A DNA stretch of 64,000 nucleotides from Collybia mongolica. Taxonomy: Eukaryota > Basidiomycota > Agaricomycetes > Agaricales > Clitocybaceae. The notes under the pieces were generated by a model. That model saw only the letters and a program-made list of their open reading frames with translations, made no database searches and was not told the origin of the DNA. The stretch is from assembly GCA_013420905.1 (NCBI GenBank), contig JAAXNY010000004.1, positions 4,650,001 through 4,714,000 on the forward strand. Direction: 5' to 3'. This document shows positions 34,921 to 46,074 of the stretch, one piece after another. The position numbers were made by a program, and so were the translations under genes. Within the stretch, counting starts at the first letter, position 1. Each line of letters opens with the position of its first letter.

Positions 34921-35940
34921 CTAATACTTTGTATGACCACCTTTTGCCTTTATAACTGCTTGTATCCGCCTGGGCATACTTTCTATCAGGTTTTGGCATA
35001 CCTCTGGTGGAATTTCACCCCACTCTTCAGCCAATCTATCCCACAACTCATGTACTCCTTTGGGTGGTGTCGGATATTCTTTAAGACGGCGCTTGAGATG
35101 TTCCCAAAGGTGTTCTATTGGATTCATGTCAGGGGATTGGGCAGGCCAGCCAAGGACTTGAATGTTGTTGTCTTCAAACCACTGTGTGGCCAGTCCAGAT
35201 GTGTGTTTGGGGTCGTTATCTTGCTGAAAGTAGCGCTCGCCATCCACCATTTCCAACTTCTCAAAACTTTCCTGAACTCCACTCTCCAAAATTTCACAGT
35301 ATTGAACCTTGTCCATGTTCCCCTGCACCTCTATGAGCTTTCCCACTCCATTCCACCCCATACAACCCCATACCATGAGGTTTCCTCCTCCTCCATGTTT
35401 GACAGTAGGTGATGTTGTTCTATCAGATGGTGGTTCTCCCCTTTGTTTCCAGACATAAACCTTTCCATCTGACCCAATCCTATTGATTTTGGTCTCATCT
35501 GTCCATAGAACCCTTTTCCAGTCCTCCACAGTCCAGCTTTCATGATCTTTTGCAAACTGGAGATGCCGGATGCGATGGGCTCGTTTGAGAAGAGGAGCTT
35601 TCCTCTTTGTAGCAGCATAAAATTGATTTTCCTTGAGTGCATTTCTGACTGTCTGGGGTGTGACAGGATTGGGGATGATGCCATTGATGAATTGGGTAGC
35701 CTGAACTGCATTATCAAGCTTCCCTGACTTGATTTGACGAATAATTGACTGTTTGTCACGAACAGACAGCTTGGAGGGGCGGCCACCAAGGTTGTTTTCT
35801 TTGTTTCCATCCACATCTTTGCTGATCCTACTGATGGTACCCTTCCCTAGACCAGTTTTCTCCTTGATTTGACGCTGAGAATAGCCCTCATTGAGGAGAG
35901 AAACAACAGTATTGTGCTGAGCAGTAGAAATGGCTTTCAT
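34921..35940 (-). CDS. Tc1/mariner transposase, DD34E, 339 aa
   Basis: Cut-and-paste DNA transposase. The N-terminus holds the helix-turn-helix DNA-binding region (LLNEGYSQRQIKEKTGLGKG, residues about 15-34), then a GGRPSKLS linker (residues 52-59, GRPR-like). The catalytic triad is D148 (WTDETKIN), D241 (YFQQDNDPKHTS) and E276 (SPDMNPIEHLWEHLK), with exactly 34 residues between the last two. The frame is intact from ATG to stop, of normal family length, without introns, and sits centrally between the inverted repeats. It acts in the nucleus on the element ends. The protein may be functional; this is inference from integrity. Confidence 0.95.
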   Translation of the reverse strand: MKAISTAQHNTVVSLLNEGYSQRQIKEKTGLGKGTISRISKDVDGNKENNLGGRPSKLSVRDKQSIIRQIKSGKLDNAVQATQFINGIIPNPVTPQTVRNALKENQFYAATKRKAPLLKRAHRIRHLQFAKDHESWTVEDWKRVLWTDETKINRIGSDGKVYVWKQRGEPPSDRTTSPTVKHGGGGNLMVWGCMGWNGVGKLIEVQGNMDKVQYCEILESGVQESFEKLEMVDGERYFQQDNDPKHTSGLATQWFEDNNIQVLGWPAQSPDMNPIEHLWEHLKRRLKEYPTPPKGVHELWDRLAEEWGEIPPEVCQNLIESMPRRIQAVIKAKGGHTKY

Positions 35941-36091
35941 GATGGTGGTAAGAGGTCAAGAAGATGATTGAACCAATTCCAACATGTCAAATTGATACAA
36001 ATAAAGTCACATGACATTGTTTATTCTTCCCACAGTCCATAATGTTCTTGCATTGGATCATAAATGCCAGAATAATGGAAAATAAGATAAG

Positions 36092-36300
36092 GGTCAAAAA
36101 ACTGCCCCAATGAGTAGCCATTTTGTTTGGCTTATAGCTTAATGGATATTGATCCAAATCACATGATCCAGGGTCCATTGGAAAGCCACGATGTCATAGT
36201 ATCTTACATAATTACCCCAGGTCCCTGCTTATGTCAGCACTTCATACCATATTGATCTTTCAAAAATGTACAAACATTGGGGCAGTTTTTTGAGCCACTG
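36092..36300. repeat. Right terminal inverted repeat of Tc1/mariner, 209 bp
   Basis: Inverse of the left repeat; ends GAGCCACTG immediately before the TA at 36301-36302. Confidence 0.9.
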
Positions 36301-36302
36301 TA

Positions 36303-36446
36303 GACCTGGAGAGCAACTTAGTGTACAGCTCCACCCTGATGGCTCATTACAGATTACTTAGTGGTAATAGGTGTTTATGCCCGCATGTAGCTGGGTCAAA
36401 CCCACATGCGCTTAATAATATTATATGACCAAAAAAAAAAAAAAAA
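36303..36446 (+). mobile_element. SINE-like sequence ending in poly(A) (tentative)
   Basis: About 130 bp abutting the mariner. It contains GGGTCAAACCC at about 36392-36402, which matches the tRNA B-box consensus at 8 of 11 positions, and ends in A16 at 36431-36446. No clear A box or target duplication is seen, so this is only a candidate. Confidence 0.25.
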
Positions 36447-36839
36447 GAGACAGTTGTATTTAATTGCTAGATGTTAAATATGGTATGTGTCAGCAGTAGA
36501 CATCTTTCCAGACTATTAAACAATTTCTTTTTTTTTTACCACTGGGCCTGGTTGACCCGGGGCCAGCCTTGGACCGGCCCTCCGGGCCAGGGCCAGGTCC
36601 AGCAAAAATAGGTCGGACCTGGCCCGGACCGGACTGTGGACAGTCTAAAGAGTATTGCTATTCTCTATTATTAGCACGAGAGCGCGCCATTCTTGAAAGG
36701 TAAATGTGGCGGAACACGAGGCCAGGAGCAGTAATGCAATGCATCACAATGATGTCTTATTAGAGTCAATCATATGTGAGGGGGTCACCACTCCCTGACA
36801 ATATTTCACCTCTACACAGTTTTGCATCTTGAGTCAATA
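36447..36839. other. Intergenic with GC-rich subterminal-like block
   Basis: A GC-rich segment at 36545-36640 is built of GGCC/CCGG words (GGGGCCAGCC, GGACCGGCCC). It is similar in style to the ends of the hAT element at 57 kb and may be a hAT end fragment. No gene. Confidence 0.3.
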
Positions 36840-37075
36840 ACAAAGAAGCAGGCTGTAGTAGTTAATTCTATCCTGGAAAGCTAGGGGTTCCGGCAACAGC
36901 AGGAATTGCACTCTGAATCTCCGTTGACAAGTTCTCCAACCTCAGCACGAAAAGTGAACCTTGAATGGACTGACATTTGATGTTCATGAGCTGACTGAGG
37001 ATATTTGGGAGTGCCTCAGCCACTGCGACCCATGCGCATCGGCACTGCAACATCACCGAGAACAGTGATCGGTAG
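36840..37075 (-). pseudogene. Degenerate F-box gene fragment
   Basis: The minus-strand piece (AWVAVAEALPNILSQLMNIK, then QGSLFVLRLENLSTEIQSAI) is clearly related to the intact gene 1 kb away (EWVAAAKETLPKILFQLVNI, then NGSYSMLEWDNLSTEIQGTI). It jumps directly from an LFSV end of the F-box to this segment, so the middle is deleted and no start or end remains. Confidence 0.75.
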
Positions 37076-37381
37076 AATGCGGTTGCGAATTGAGCTCTTG
37101 TTAATGTGAGCTAATTGAACTCCTTAATTGACCTTTCACAAACTTACATACATCACGGCCCCTGACCTTCCATAAAGCGCATACGGACAAACAGCCTGCC
37201 ACGGCTCCACAACTCTCGCGCCAATGCCAAATCAATCCGACATCACCGCACCGCACCGCAACTCACGTAACAGCAATCCTGATTCCGGGCCTCTACGATG
37301 CGTTTGTACCACCAACCACATGGCTGCGCACTGTGGTCCGGCGATAGGCATATTCCGCCTCCCACCCTCGACTTTGTGTTA

Positions 37382-38741
37382 TCATGTCTCATACAAAGCA
37401 CATCCTGAAGAGCAACCCTGATCGGGCGCTGTAACCCACTTTGCACCTGGTTCTATTTGTAGAATCCCATGGGCGCTGATCAAAGGCAGTCGCACATGGT
37501 ACGCTGAGACTCGAGCCATAATGGCGACCTTGGCCCTTACTAAGCGCAGCGATCTGAGTGCTAGCCGTGAGAGGGCTTCATCCAGCTTCGAATAATCATC
37601 GAATAAAAGTAAGTCATCAGGCGAGCGTCGGGATAGCTGAATTGCGAGTGTTTCGAGGTGGGTTGTGCCGGGGATGGCGTTGATCAGCTGGATGAGCCAA
37701 GTAGCGTATCCAAGGCGGTGTGTTGACATGTTCCCGCGGAAATCGATAAAGAAGGAGCGCAGAGGTGGGAACAAAGATAAATCGGTCAGATATAGGAAGG
37801 GCATTGCTAATCCAGGCGTCAATCAGGACTTAAAATGTGAAGGAGAAAATTATGGTCGACGTACGTGATGGAAGATGGAGTTGTATGTGCTCGAGTTTCC
37901 GAGATGTGAAGAGACGCCTGAAAAATGTTCCTTCTGTCTCAGAAGGGGGAAGGCACTGCAGAGTGAGTGAACGTAGCGCCGAGGGGTCTAACCAGGTACC
38001 AGTCTCCCTGTCCCAATCAATGAGATTCACTGTGGTAGATATTTCCAGCGATTGCGGTTTGCATATTCTCTGGGTTTCCACAACCGGTACAAGTTGTGGG
38101 GTTCTCGAGGAATGCGAATCGAACAAATAAAGGGATTTAAGGTTGGTAGTACACCTCAACAGAGGTAAGAAGCCGGAAGTATTGGTCAATTCAATTCTGG
38201 AAAGCTGTGACCGTCCGGCAACAGCAAAAATGGTACCCTGAATCTCCGTTGATAGGTTATCCCACTCCAGCATGGAATATGAACCGTTAATGGACAGACA
38301 TTGGATGTTCACAAGTTGAAAAAGGATTTTCGGGAGTGTTTCCTTAGCCGCTGCGACCCATTCGTATCGGCACGTACTCCGCACTCCATGAGTAACTTCA
38401 AGTTTGTGGTACCCATCGACGATCGAGAATCGTCGCACATACCCAGCGAGATGGGGGGACTCGCGGATAATATCATGGAACCGTTGGCAAGGATTCAGGT
38501 GAACTTGGGACAGGGTGGGTGCGTCGAGTTTGATGACGGAGAAAAGATGACTCTGCGCCGCTTGGGCGAAAGCGCGCGAGACCAATGCACAATATTTCAG
38601 GGTCGCGGGTTGATCGTCGACAATGTCCACTATTATATCGATGAGTTCTGCTGGCATCATCGGTACTACCTTCATTCCGCCTTTTGCGTTCATGCTTGTA
38701 GTACAGCTGTTCAGGCATTTTGAGGGTTGTATACGGATCAT
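37382..38741 (-). CDS. F-box-like protein, two exons, 433 aa
   Basis: Exon 38741-37865 joins exon 37806-37382 across a 58-bp intron (GTACGT...GATTAG) in frame. The F-box-like motif is MMPAELIDIIVDIVDDQPAT followed by LKYCALVSRAFAQAAQSHLF. A region of hydrophobic repeats follows (LSRIEL, LKSLYLF, LRSLTLQ, LEHIQLHL, HLETLAIQL). It ends GCSSGCALYET. The start could also be ATG at 38693 (MNAKGGMKVV). It is a paralogue of the hAT-broken gene at 57-59 kb (same intron position, similar text such as LRSFFIDFRGN against LRSLYIDIHRDN). Substrate adaptor of an SCF ligase by family; target unknown. Confidence 0.75.
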
Positions 38742-39279
38742 GTCAAGCGCTTCTACATACCTGTCCTGTGTAGAGAAGAAAGAGAGGTTTCCAGCACGGT
38801 TCGGGCTTTGACGAATGGAAGGTACTTCGTTTGTTGAGCGTGGAGAGGAAGAAGCAGGATATGCCGAACGATGCTGTTGTTAAATCATCCGTCGAAATTG
38901 AGTCTCCGTCTAAATCATCCGAAGTTCCCGTAAACCCCGTCCCGCCCGCCTCTTCAACCCTCATCAGAAGCGCACGAGTATATCCAAATATACCTACTAA
39001 AATACATCTACTCACCTACTTGACCTTGTATTTGCATTTTTTGGGATATCGGGCTACGGATTTACATTAAGTAGTAAGTTGTATTATAGACTTCACAACC
39101 TACAAAGTATACTTCGCGTACTCTTCTTGAATTGGGAGTCCGGCATTTGCCTTGCAACGCGGTCACGTGAGCACCACATCATCACGTTCCGGATCAGCAG
39201 AAATTGCCATTTTGTAACATAGGATTGTACCTCTCATATCAAACGACATCGCTCTTGTGACCATCCTCTGCTATTATGT
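38742..39279. other. Divergent promoter region
   Basis: Between the minus-strand F-box gene and the plus-strand Crinkler-like locus. No gene recognised. Confidence 0.35.
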
Positions 39280-39763
39280 ATGAACGACGAAACGCGCTAC
39301 GAGCTCAACTGCAATCTCTACGGTAGCAACCTAGTCTTCCGGGTTAACCTCCCCATTAAATGCGTCGTTTTGGACTTGAAGACGCCATCCACCAGGCGCT
39401 GAGCATCGAGGAGGCCGGTACGGGTGCTTCCCATCGTCTGTCACTATGGAAAGTCCGCATATAATCAATATGAACCTCGGTGCTCTGGCTCACCATACGT
39501 GTTGGATAGCTCGACGAATCACTTTCCGGCTCACCAAGTGTCTGCTATTGCTATCGAGATGGATAAGGCCATGGGCAAGTTGTCCGTATACTTTCCGGAT
39601 GTTATCAGATTGGGTGCCGTCGACATCGCTGGTCCCTCCCCTTGGTGAGTTCTTCGAGCAAATGCGCAACCCACATATCAATGGCCGCATTAGTACGGGA
39701 CATACCAAGAGCACCCTGCACCTCCTGTTCCCCTCCTCTCAGTACGCGAAAATCTACTATTAG
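39280..39763 (+). pseudogene. Crinkler-like N-terminal module, frameshifted
   Basis: ATG at 39280 gives MNDETRYELNCNLYGSNLVF then RVNLPIKCVVLDLK, the ubiquitin-like start of Crinkler (CRN) proteins. Continuation DAIHQALSIEEAGTGASHRL then SLWKVRI is in another frame with no splice site between, as expected from a one-base loss. Later parts (GEFFEQMRNPHINGRIST, LHLLFP) match the same region of a second remnant at 46.7-47.2 kb (EEIFDQIRW, IHIVVVLLPD). Naming rests on the F-x-V...LK...LWKV layout. In fungi these proteins are intracellular or secreted modular proteins of mostly unknown role. Confidence 0.45.
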
Positions 39764-39870
39764 ACCTCAAGCCTTTCACTTACATTAACCATCAGTAAGC
39801 GAACCCTGAGGCCGTAACCCATGGCTCCTCAGACACTTGCGAAGTCGTAGACTATAACTGGTCACCGAAG

Positions 39871-40457
39871 ATGCCCATCACGACGTTCCTCGATCCCGAC
39901 GCGTACGACTATGAACTTCATCCCGTTCTCGACCATCCGAAAATACAGCTCGTCGCAGCGACATTGCCCTACAACGCTGCGAAACCTTACAAACGCCAGC
40001 TTGCGACAAACCACCCCACACTACGGTTAGCTGCGGGGCTGTGGACCCTTGCCGAGCTATTCCTTACGGCGTATGTGCTTTTTTTGTGGCGTTAATGGGC
40101 GCTTCAGGTTAAGACTAATATGTCCGCAGAACGTTTTTTCATCCGCACAACATTATTTACGCCGGCCTCAAAGAGCCCGTCTCGTATTTCGGGTTCGACC
40201 CGCGCCGCTACCTCGAGAGCTGCATCACCAACCTCGAGCTGAGAATGCGTGTATGCTACATCGCGGCGGCGATCGAGTCCACACACATCACGCCCGGGGG
40301 GTTCACGTCGCCCATCCGGCGGATGTACGACGTGGCCGGGGTGTGGCAGTCTGTGTTCGAGCTTGTGCCGGACGATACGTGGGTGCTGGCAAGGGCGAAG
40401 ATGCGGGTTGTGAGCGAGTGGGGCGTTGGATGGGATGTGGGCATTTTGAGAATATGA
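39871..40457 (+). CDS. Hypothetical protein, two exons (possible C-terminal part of the Crinkler-like locus)
   Basis: ATG at 39871 (MPITTFLDPDAYDYELHPVL) splices from a GTATGT donor in FLTA|TFFHP to a second exon ending at 40457 (GWDVGILRI), giving about 175 residues. The string VLDHPKIQLVAATLPY resembles IIDHPDVQLVVAPYTKG in the remnant at 47.1 kb, where it also follows a Crinkler-like module. This may be the downstream domain of one broken gene. GLKEPVSYFGFDPRRYLES and YDVAGVWQSVFELVPDD are distinctive but unassigned. GC content rises sharply in the second exon. Confidence 0.45.
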
Positions 40458-42266
40458 GGGGGGTTGTTCAAGGGGGAGGGGGATTTTTGTGCGGTGTGTT
40501 AGGAGGGAGGTGGCGATGGGCACTCGGGGAATGTTGGGGCGGGGGTGGTGTGGGCATCGGGGGTTTGCGTTCCCGCCTCAGGGGTTGGGGACTGGTGTGG
40601 TTGTATTTGTACCTTATTCGGCACCGTATCGTGATTAGCTTGTTTTCGAATACAGGAAACGGCATATACAATTGCTATCCTTTCACATTACCCCATATTG
40701 CTCCTCCAAGTTAGCCAGGCTGGGCACACCCTTGTGCAGTGGAGATTCGGCTCAGCCACCCATCTCGCACCCAGTTTGACACCCAAAATCTTGCGAGTAC
40801 TCATCGTGGTTTAGTAAACCGTGTACATGCTATGAAAAAATACACCTCGATCTATGCGTAAATCCACATGAGGCGTTCCGGGTCGAATATTACAGTTGCA
40901 CCGTGAGTGTGAGTTGGGAGATACTGGCTCCTTATATAGCTAATTATGCTTGCTGCCCTGGGAAACGTTAGCGCGTGGTCAGGGGGACCTGCCATGAAGG
41001 TACTTTAACCGTAGTTATTATGCCCCGCTCCGCATCACATTCATTCCCCTTGCTCTGTGTTTTAAATCTACTGATCACCACGAGGACTAGCCCCACGAGA
41101 GGAAAGTCAGTATTCGTATACTGACGACGCAGCAGAAAGATGTCAGGTATGCTATTTCTTAGCTCCTTACATACGGTTTCCGACCTAACGAATGATGTTC
41201 TTGACGTATAACTGATTAATCCAGTTCTGGGGGCGACGTTCAAATTGTTTGAGGTCAAGGGATTTCTCCATACCATTGTCGACAAGCTTCGGGAAGTTTT
41301 GTTGGACAGTCGATACCTTGAATGGAATTATTTGATGCTCGGCTGTGGATGATTCATTTATAGGTATCGATTTGGGTGTGATTTCGAACCAACGGAGAGT
41401 TTTCGCCACGCATCTCGTTGATATTGAGCACCCGTTGATATATTTCGAGCAGTTGGAAATGTTTTTGGATGGTCATTTCAAGGATGTAGGTGTAGAAACC
41501 TCTGTCGATGCGGCTGTCGCGGTTTTCGGGTTCGAATGTATATCGTTAACGATTTTCGTTGCATGATGGCAAGGTTCAAAGACCATCGGCTGACGGCCCG
41601 GGAAAATTGAAATCTCCAGGTTCAATCTCCGCCCCAATACTGCGTTCTCGACAGTCCCGCACATGTCGTCTTTGATTTTTCTCCACTGGCACCATGGCAA
41701 GTGATCTTTTCGACCAACGTCACTATTAATATCACGACGGCTATATTGTATACTCTCTCCACGCAGTCCTTCCTGCCTTCACATCGATGGTTGCCTGCGT
41801 TTCAGCACGGCGGGCTATCAAAGTGCCTATCACGGACATGACATTTGATGTGATCCTCTGCCCACTATAGAATGGCCTTGTAATGTAGATGAAGGTGCCT
41901 AGGGTGGTGGTAAAGGGTGAACTGTGTTGGAAGTATTTCTGCCGCGCAACCTGTTAGCGCTCTTATGGCATACGGAACTTGTAGGCTTCCAATGCCTGAG
42001 GGTTCGTCAGAGGACTTAGTATATATCTATAGCCTGAGGGTATGTAGATGTAAGTGGCGGACAGCGCATCAAGGATGGCACCGCCATTTCGTTGACACAC
42101 GTGAGATCCCGGGGGATTTTCCTCCACGTTATATACATCAAGTCGCTTACGCATCAATTTACAAGCATCTCCCAACACCACATACAAGCCATACGTCCTG
42201 ACCTTTGAAAGGTGTGCGCTCCTTCAAGATTCATTACCAGTGTAATAACCCAGTTTTAAGATAGTC
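40458..42266. other. Intergenic, unassigned minus-strand frames
   Basis: Minus-strand frames at 41473-41700 (MPWCQWRKIKDDMCGTVENA) and 41185-41409 have protein-like composition and could be exons of one gene, but I could not join them confidently. The rest, including a G-rich tract at 40460-40580, shows nothing. Confidence 0.3.
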
Positions 42267-43655
42267 ATGTTCCCGCGCCCCATAGAAAACGATGCCTTCT
42301 ACAAGACCTTTGAGAAGCAGTTCAAGCCATCGAATGAAATCTTGCCGGTGGAAGAGCAAGAGATCGTACATACGTTGATTGCTGACTCTCAACGTATCCT
42401 GGACTCCCTCAACAATGAAATTGTTGCTCAAAAGGTCCCATTACAGCCACTTTTTGACCATCGCAAGAACGAGATGCTGCGGATGGAAAGGCTACATACT
42501 GGCGTTGCTCCACACAAGACCATACCAGCCGAGATTCTCTTGAAAATATTCATTCACACCCTCGATGACAGAATCACCCATGTACGGCTCAAGCGACAGG
42601 AGTGCCCGTGGAATTTGATCCAAGTGTGCTCGTTATGGAGAGCCGTCGCACTTGCTGAAACGCAACTTTGGGATACGATGATGCTTGTAGCTTCCCCAGA
42701 TATCGCGTCTTCTTCATCATTAGCCGACACTGACACCATCCATGTCCAACCTCGCCTGGTCCCTCAGTTCCTAGAACACCTCACTATCGGGGTTATAGGT
42801 GACTTGGTCGACCTGGGTTTTGTCCTTGCTCCATTCTCTCAGTGCAAGAAGTTGAGAACAGTGGAATTTCTGGAAGGCTCCCCTGTTGATTTTCTGCTCT
42901 ACCATTCGGGTTTAACAAATGGATTTCCGTGGGCGCAACTTACAAATCTAGTCATCCCAGACGATGGTATAGATCCTCTGGCATTCATCATGGTCCTCCG
43001 GCAATCCATCAACCTCATCAAAGTCGGAGTTACTCTCCAAGTCAGATATACAGAATGGGAACATATTGAGAGCGTAACGGTGCCCCATCTTCTCTTCCTA
43101 GAACTAAATAGCCGATCCTCAGTTCTCATCAACCAATTTCTGAAATTCCTCACCCTTCCTTCATTGGAAACTGTGAGCCTTGGCACTACGAACTCAGCGT
43201 TCAAACGGCCATGGTCATCATTGGAAATCATCCGTTTGGTCAATAGATCGGGCTGTTCGGTAAAACACTTTTTCATGCGGAACTTGGAGATTCCAAGCGA
43301 AGAGGTTCTATTGTTCCTTCCTGCGGTTCCGGAACTCAAGTCGCTCGACATTGACGATTTCGTACCTGTCTCGGAGCTCATGCTTGAGTCGATGAGGGAG
43401 AGAGATCTCGTGCCAAAATTAGAGATGCTCTCCGTGCGTGTAGGGTCGTTCAGAGCATGCCAACGCCTGCTGGAGGCCAGATACCAAGGAATCCCTTCGA
43501 CAGGCAACAGAAAAATGCTGGTAGTGAACGTCACGGCAAGTCTTTTGGATTGCCGCGATGAATTGGACGACTTTCAAAGGTTCGTTAGTCAAAGTGGAAG
43601 CGAAGGAAGGAACATAACAATCTGGTGGGGTGGTCCTAACACTGACTTGTGGTAG
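42267..43655 (+). CDS. F-box protein, 462 aa, single exon
   Basis: Typical agaricomycete F-box layout. A predicted coiled N-terminus (VEEQEIVHTLIADSQRILDS, residues about 29-48) is followed by an F-box-like domain beginning KTIPAEILLKIFIHTL (about residue 93), with CPWNLIQVCSLWRAVALAET and QLWDTMML. A leucine-rich tail runs to the stop (LVIPDDGIDPL, LFLELNSRSS, LPSLETVSLG, ELKSLDIDD). The start is the first ATG of the frame. No break is seen. The family is greatly expanded in mushrooms and the target is unknown. Confidence 0.85.
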   Translation: MFPRPIENDAFYKTFEKQFKPSNEILPVEEQEIVHTLIADSQRILDSLNNEIVAQKVPLQPLFDHRKNEMLRMERLHTGVAPHKTIPAEILLKIFIHTLDDRITHVRLKRQECPWNLIQVCSLWRAVALAETQLWDTMMLVASPDIASSSSLADTDTIHVQPRLVPQFLEHLTIGVIGDLVDLGFVLAPFSQCKKLRTVEFLEGSPVDFLLYHSGLTNGFPWAQLTNLVIPDDGIDPLAFIMVLRQSINLIKVGVTLQVRYTEWEHIESVTVPHLLFLELNSRSSVLINQFLKFLTLPSLETVSLGTTNSAFKRPWSSLEIIRLVNRSGCSVKHFFMRNLEIPSEEVLLFLPAVPELKSLDIDDFVPVSELMLESMRERDLVPKLEMLSVRVGSFRACQRLLEARYQGIPSTGNRKMLVVNVTASLLDCRDELDDFQRFVSQSGSEGRNITIWWGGPNTDLW

Positions 43656-43796
43656 TTACGACATTGGCTCGAGAGTAAGAGGAGAGTATTACAACAGAAC
43701 ATACGGCTCGTAATGGGTGCAGTCTGTTACGGGCATTGCTGCACGGGAAACATTCAGCACCTTGGAATTTCGTAATTTGGAACAAGTCCCAAACCT

Positions 43797-46074
43797 TCAT
43801 ATAATATGAATACCCCGTCTACCAATCGAAGACCAATTTTCAGCATTCATTGTGAATCTCCCAATTCGGCGGTATGTGGTAACGTCACTCTCCCCTTGTC
43901 TGTGCACAGGCACGAGCAGTAAACCACAAATATCATGTTGACCGAGCCGCACGATATAGGGCAACGGAACGCCGTTCTTTGTTACTCCGGCAAGCGTAAC
44001 CTCAACAATGGGAAGTTCAGGGAGCTCATGTGCATCCATGTGCACACTCCCGATACTGCCGTCAAGGTCGCGAAGGCCAGCTACTACCAACCCATGTCCC
44101 GATCGCTCGTCCAGCAGGAGCGTATGGACTTCAGTGTCCTCACGCGTATTCCAAGTGGCTCGGACAACTTCCGCGCTTAGAACCAGATGTCCGGACGTCA
44201 CCTCGCCGTAGGGATTACTGGTGTACTTCAAGTTAGCTACGATGCTCTTCACTTCACATATGCTCTCGGTATCCTTTGGGAGCTTGGATGCAGAACGCCA
44301 TCCATCCGCGTCCCCTGTTATTCCACCAGGCATTATCTGGCCATCTACAGCCGCCCAACTCCAGGACGGCGCCCTGTATTCCCCTGGACGTGCCTTACAG
44401 TGGCGCTGTGTCCATAAGAGAGAGAAAGGGAGCCGATGTGACCAGAGCCCAGCAACATATCGACTCTCGGACCAGAGTCGATGGACTTGCTCAGCGACAC
44501 CTGCAAGTGCGGCGAGTTTGTCAGTCGGCTGGGTCAGACCACGTTCCGTATATTTGTGGAGGATGGTATCCCAGCACATATCCAACTGCCAATTTTCGTC
44601 TCTACCTGGTTCGGATGTGAATGCGTGATCTGGAAGGCGAGGAACTGACGAGGGAAGGCCCAAGGGGGAGCCGTTGACGTTTATATGGCCCATCTGACAC
44701 TCGTATTGCAAACCGAGGGTGCAAAATACGAGCATTCGTGGCGAGAGCACCCGCTCTGCCAGGCACCATGCACGCGAGTCGACGGGCTCTGAGAGTTCAT
44801 AGGCACGCCGGATGGCAGTAACGGTCCCGATGGTCCCATCAGGACACCAAAAGGGTAGTTGGATAGGCGCGAAGTGGGATGACGGGGAAGTATTCTTGAG
44901 GAAGCCCTCACTAACGGTATTCGCTCTGGCAGCCAAAATAGTGATAAAGGCGTTTCGGAATATGAGACGCATCCTTGCTAACTCGTGAGCTTTATCGTCG
45001 TCAGAATCCTGTATAATACAGAAAGAATCCACCCAGAGGTACCGCAGACCCAACCTACGTGTAACAGTCACGGCATCACTGATGGTCTTCGGAATCTTTG
45101 CAGGATCGATGACGTTGCTGTACGCTTTGAAATTCTCCGTCGTGGTGCAATGCAGTTGTGGACCACCCCAGACGTAGCTTAGCGCAGCGAAGTAGTCCTT
45201 CACTGAGGGATTCGTGGTGACCAACCGCAATCGCATGGGGTCAGAACAGTCTAGAACTCGGGTTGGGAGGGTAGTCGTCTCTGGTTGCGGGCAGCATTCA
45301 TGTCGAGCGCAATCTTCAACACATTTTAAAGCAAGATCGTAGCTTTCACTGTCGTCCACATTCCATACGACGTTACGGGCCGTGATGTATTGGCTGACGG
45401 GGTTGTCTGGGGACATGGTAAACTGATTAATCAAGGAATTCTTCACACACCGACTGTATACATACCTTGTTCGGCGTAAATGCTTGTCCCAGTGACCAAC
45501 GAGCCGCGTTCCGTCCAAAGCGTAATCATTATTCGCTGGTTAGCAGTTTCCGAATTGAACAGCACAGTGACTTCAGATACCTCGCTGGCGGGAGGCTCAT
45601 GTGGTAACCCTAACGCGCCACGGGAATCCCTGATTGTGTTGCGGAGCAAAATGCAATAACTACAAGATGCTTCAGCGGACTCCAGTATCTCGGCCCACAA
45701 TGGCGTTTTGTAAGTTAGAATAGATTCGTACAGATCACGCCTTAACTTGGCTGAGATAGATCGCTAATCAGCACCGGTGGAGTGCTATATGATGAACGCC
45801 GTACAGTCGTTGCTGCGCCGGACTCCCTCCGGGCTCCCTTCCCAAATAGCACGGAATGATTTCTCAGAGAACACAGACTTCCAACAACGTGTGCAGACTA
45901 GTTTCTTGATTTCGGGATCCTTTTGTAGTACATCATCTTAAGCATGGTGGGGATGAGAAGAAGATCAAGCCCAACGTACGAGGCTATTGTGGTCAGGTGC
46001 ATTTTCGATGGAATCAACAGGAGCTGCTAAATGTTTAAACAAGTACCATCGAAGTAAGGAGGATACTCACACAT
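43797..46074 (-). CDS. HET-domain protein, paralogue 1, five exons, 686 aa
   Basis: Exons are 46074-46071, 46026-45980, 45919-45805, 45750-45466 and 45406-43797, summing to an exact frame. An N-terminal module carries KKLVCTRCWKSVF and later ASCSYCILLRNT, two Cys pairs that could bind a metal. The HET domain follows: DYFAALSYVWGG, then IPKTISDAVTVTRRLGLRYL, WVDSFCIIQDSDDDK and ITILAARA. Then come SRAWCLAERVLSPRMLVF and the C-terminal YRAPSWSWAAVDG. In ascomycetes HET domains trigger cell death upon non-self recognition; in basidiomycetes their role is largely unproved. The first exon has only the ATG plus one base, chosen by comparison with the paralogues. Confidence 0.9.

Larger units (their letters stand above)
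34694..36300. mobile_element. Complete Tc1/mariner transposon, 1607 bp
   Basis: Both ends are CAGTGGCTCAAAAAACTG, in inverted orientation, flanked by TA (34692-34693 and 36301-36302), the standard target duplication. The terminal inverted repeats are about 210 bp (34694-34903 and 36092-36300) and nearly identical; I count about six differences, including one 1-bp indel. They enclose one intact transposase gene on the minus strand. All parts needed for autonomous movement are present in sequence. Confidence 0.95.

Noticed and set aside
40049..40714. 221-codon plus-strand frame
   Set aside because: Overlaps the better-supported second exon ending at 40457 and is Gly/Arg-rich low complexity.
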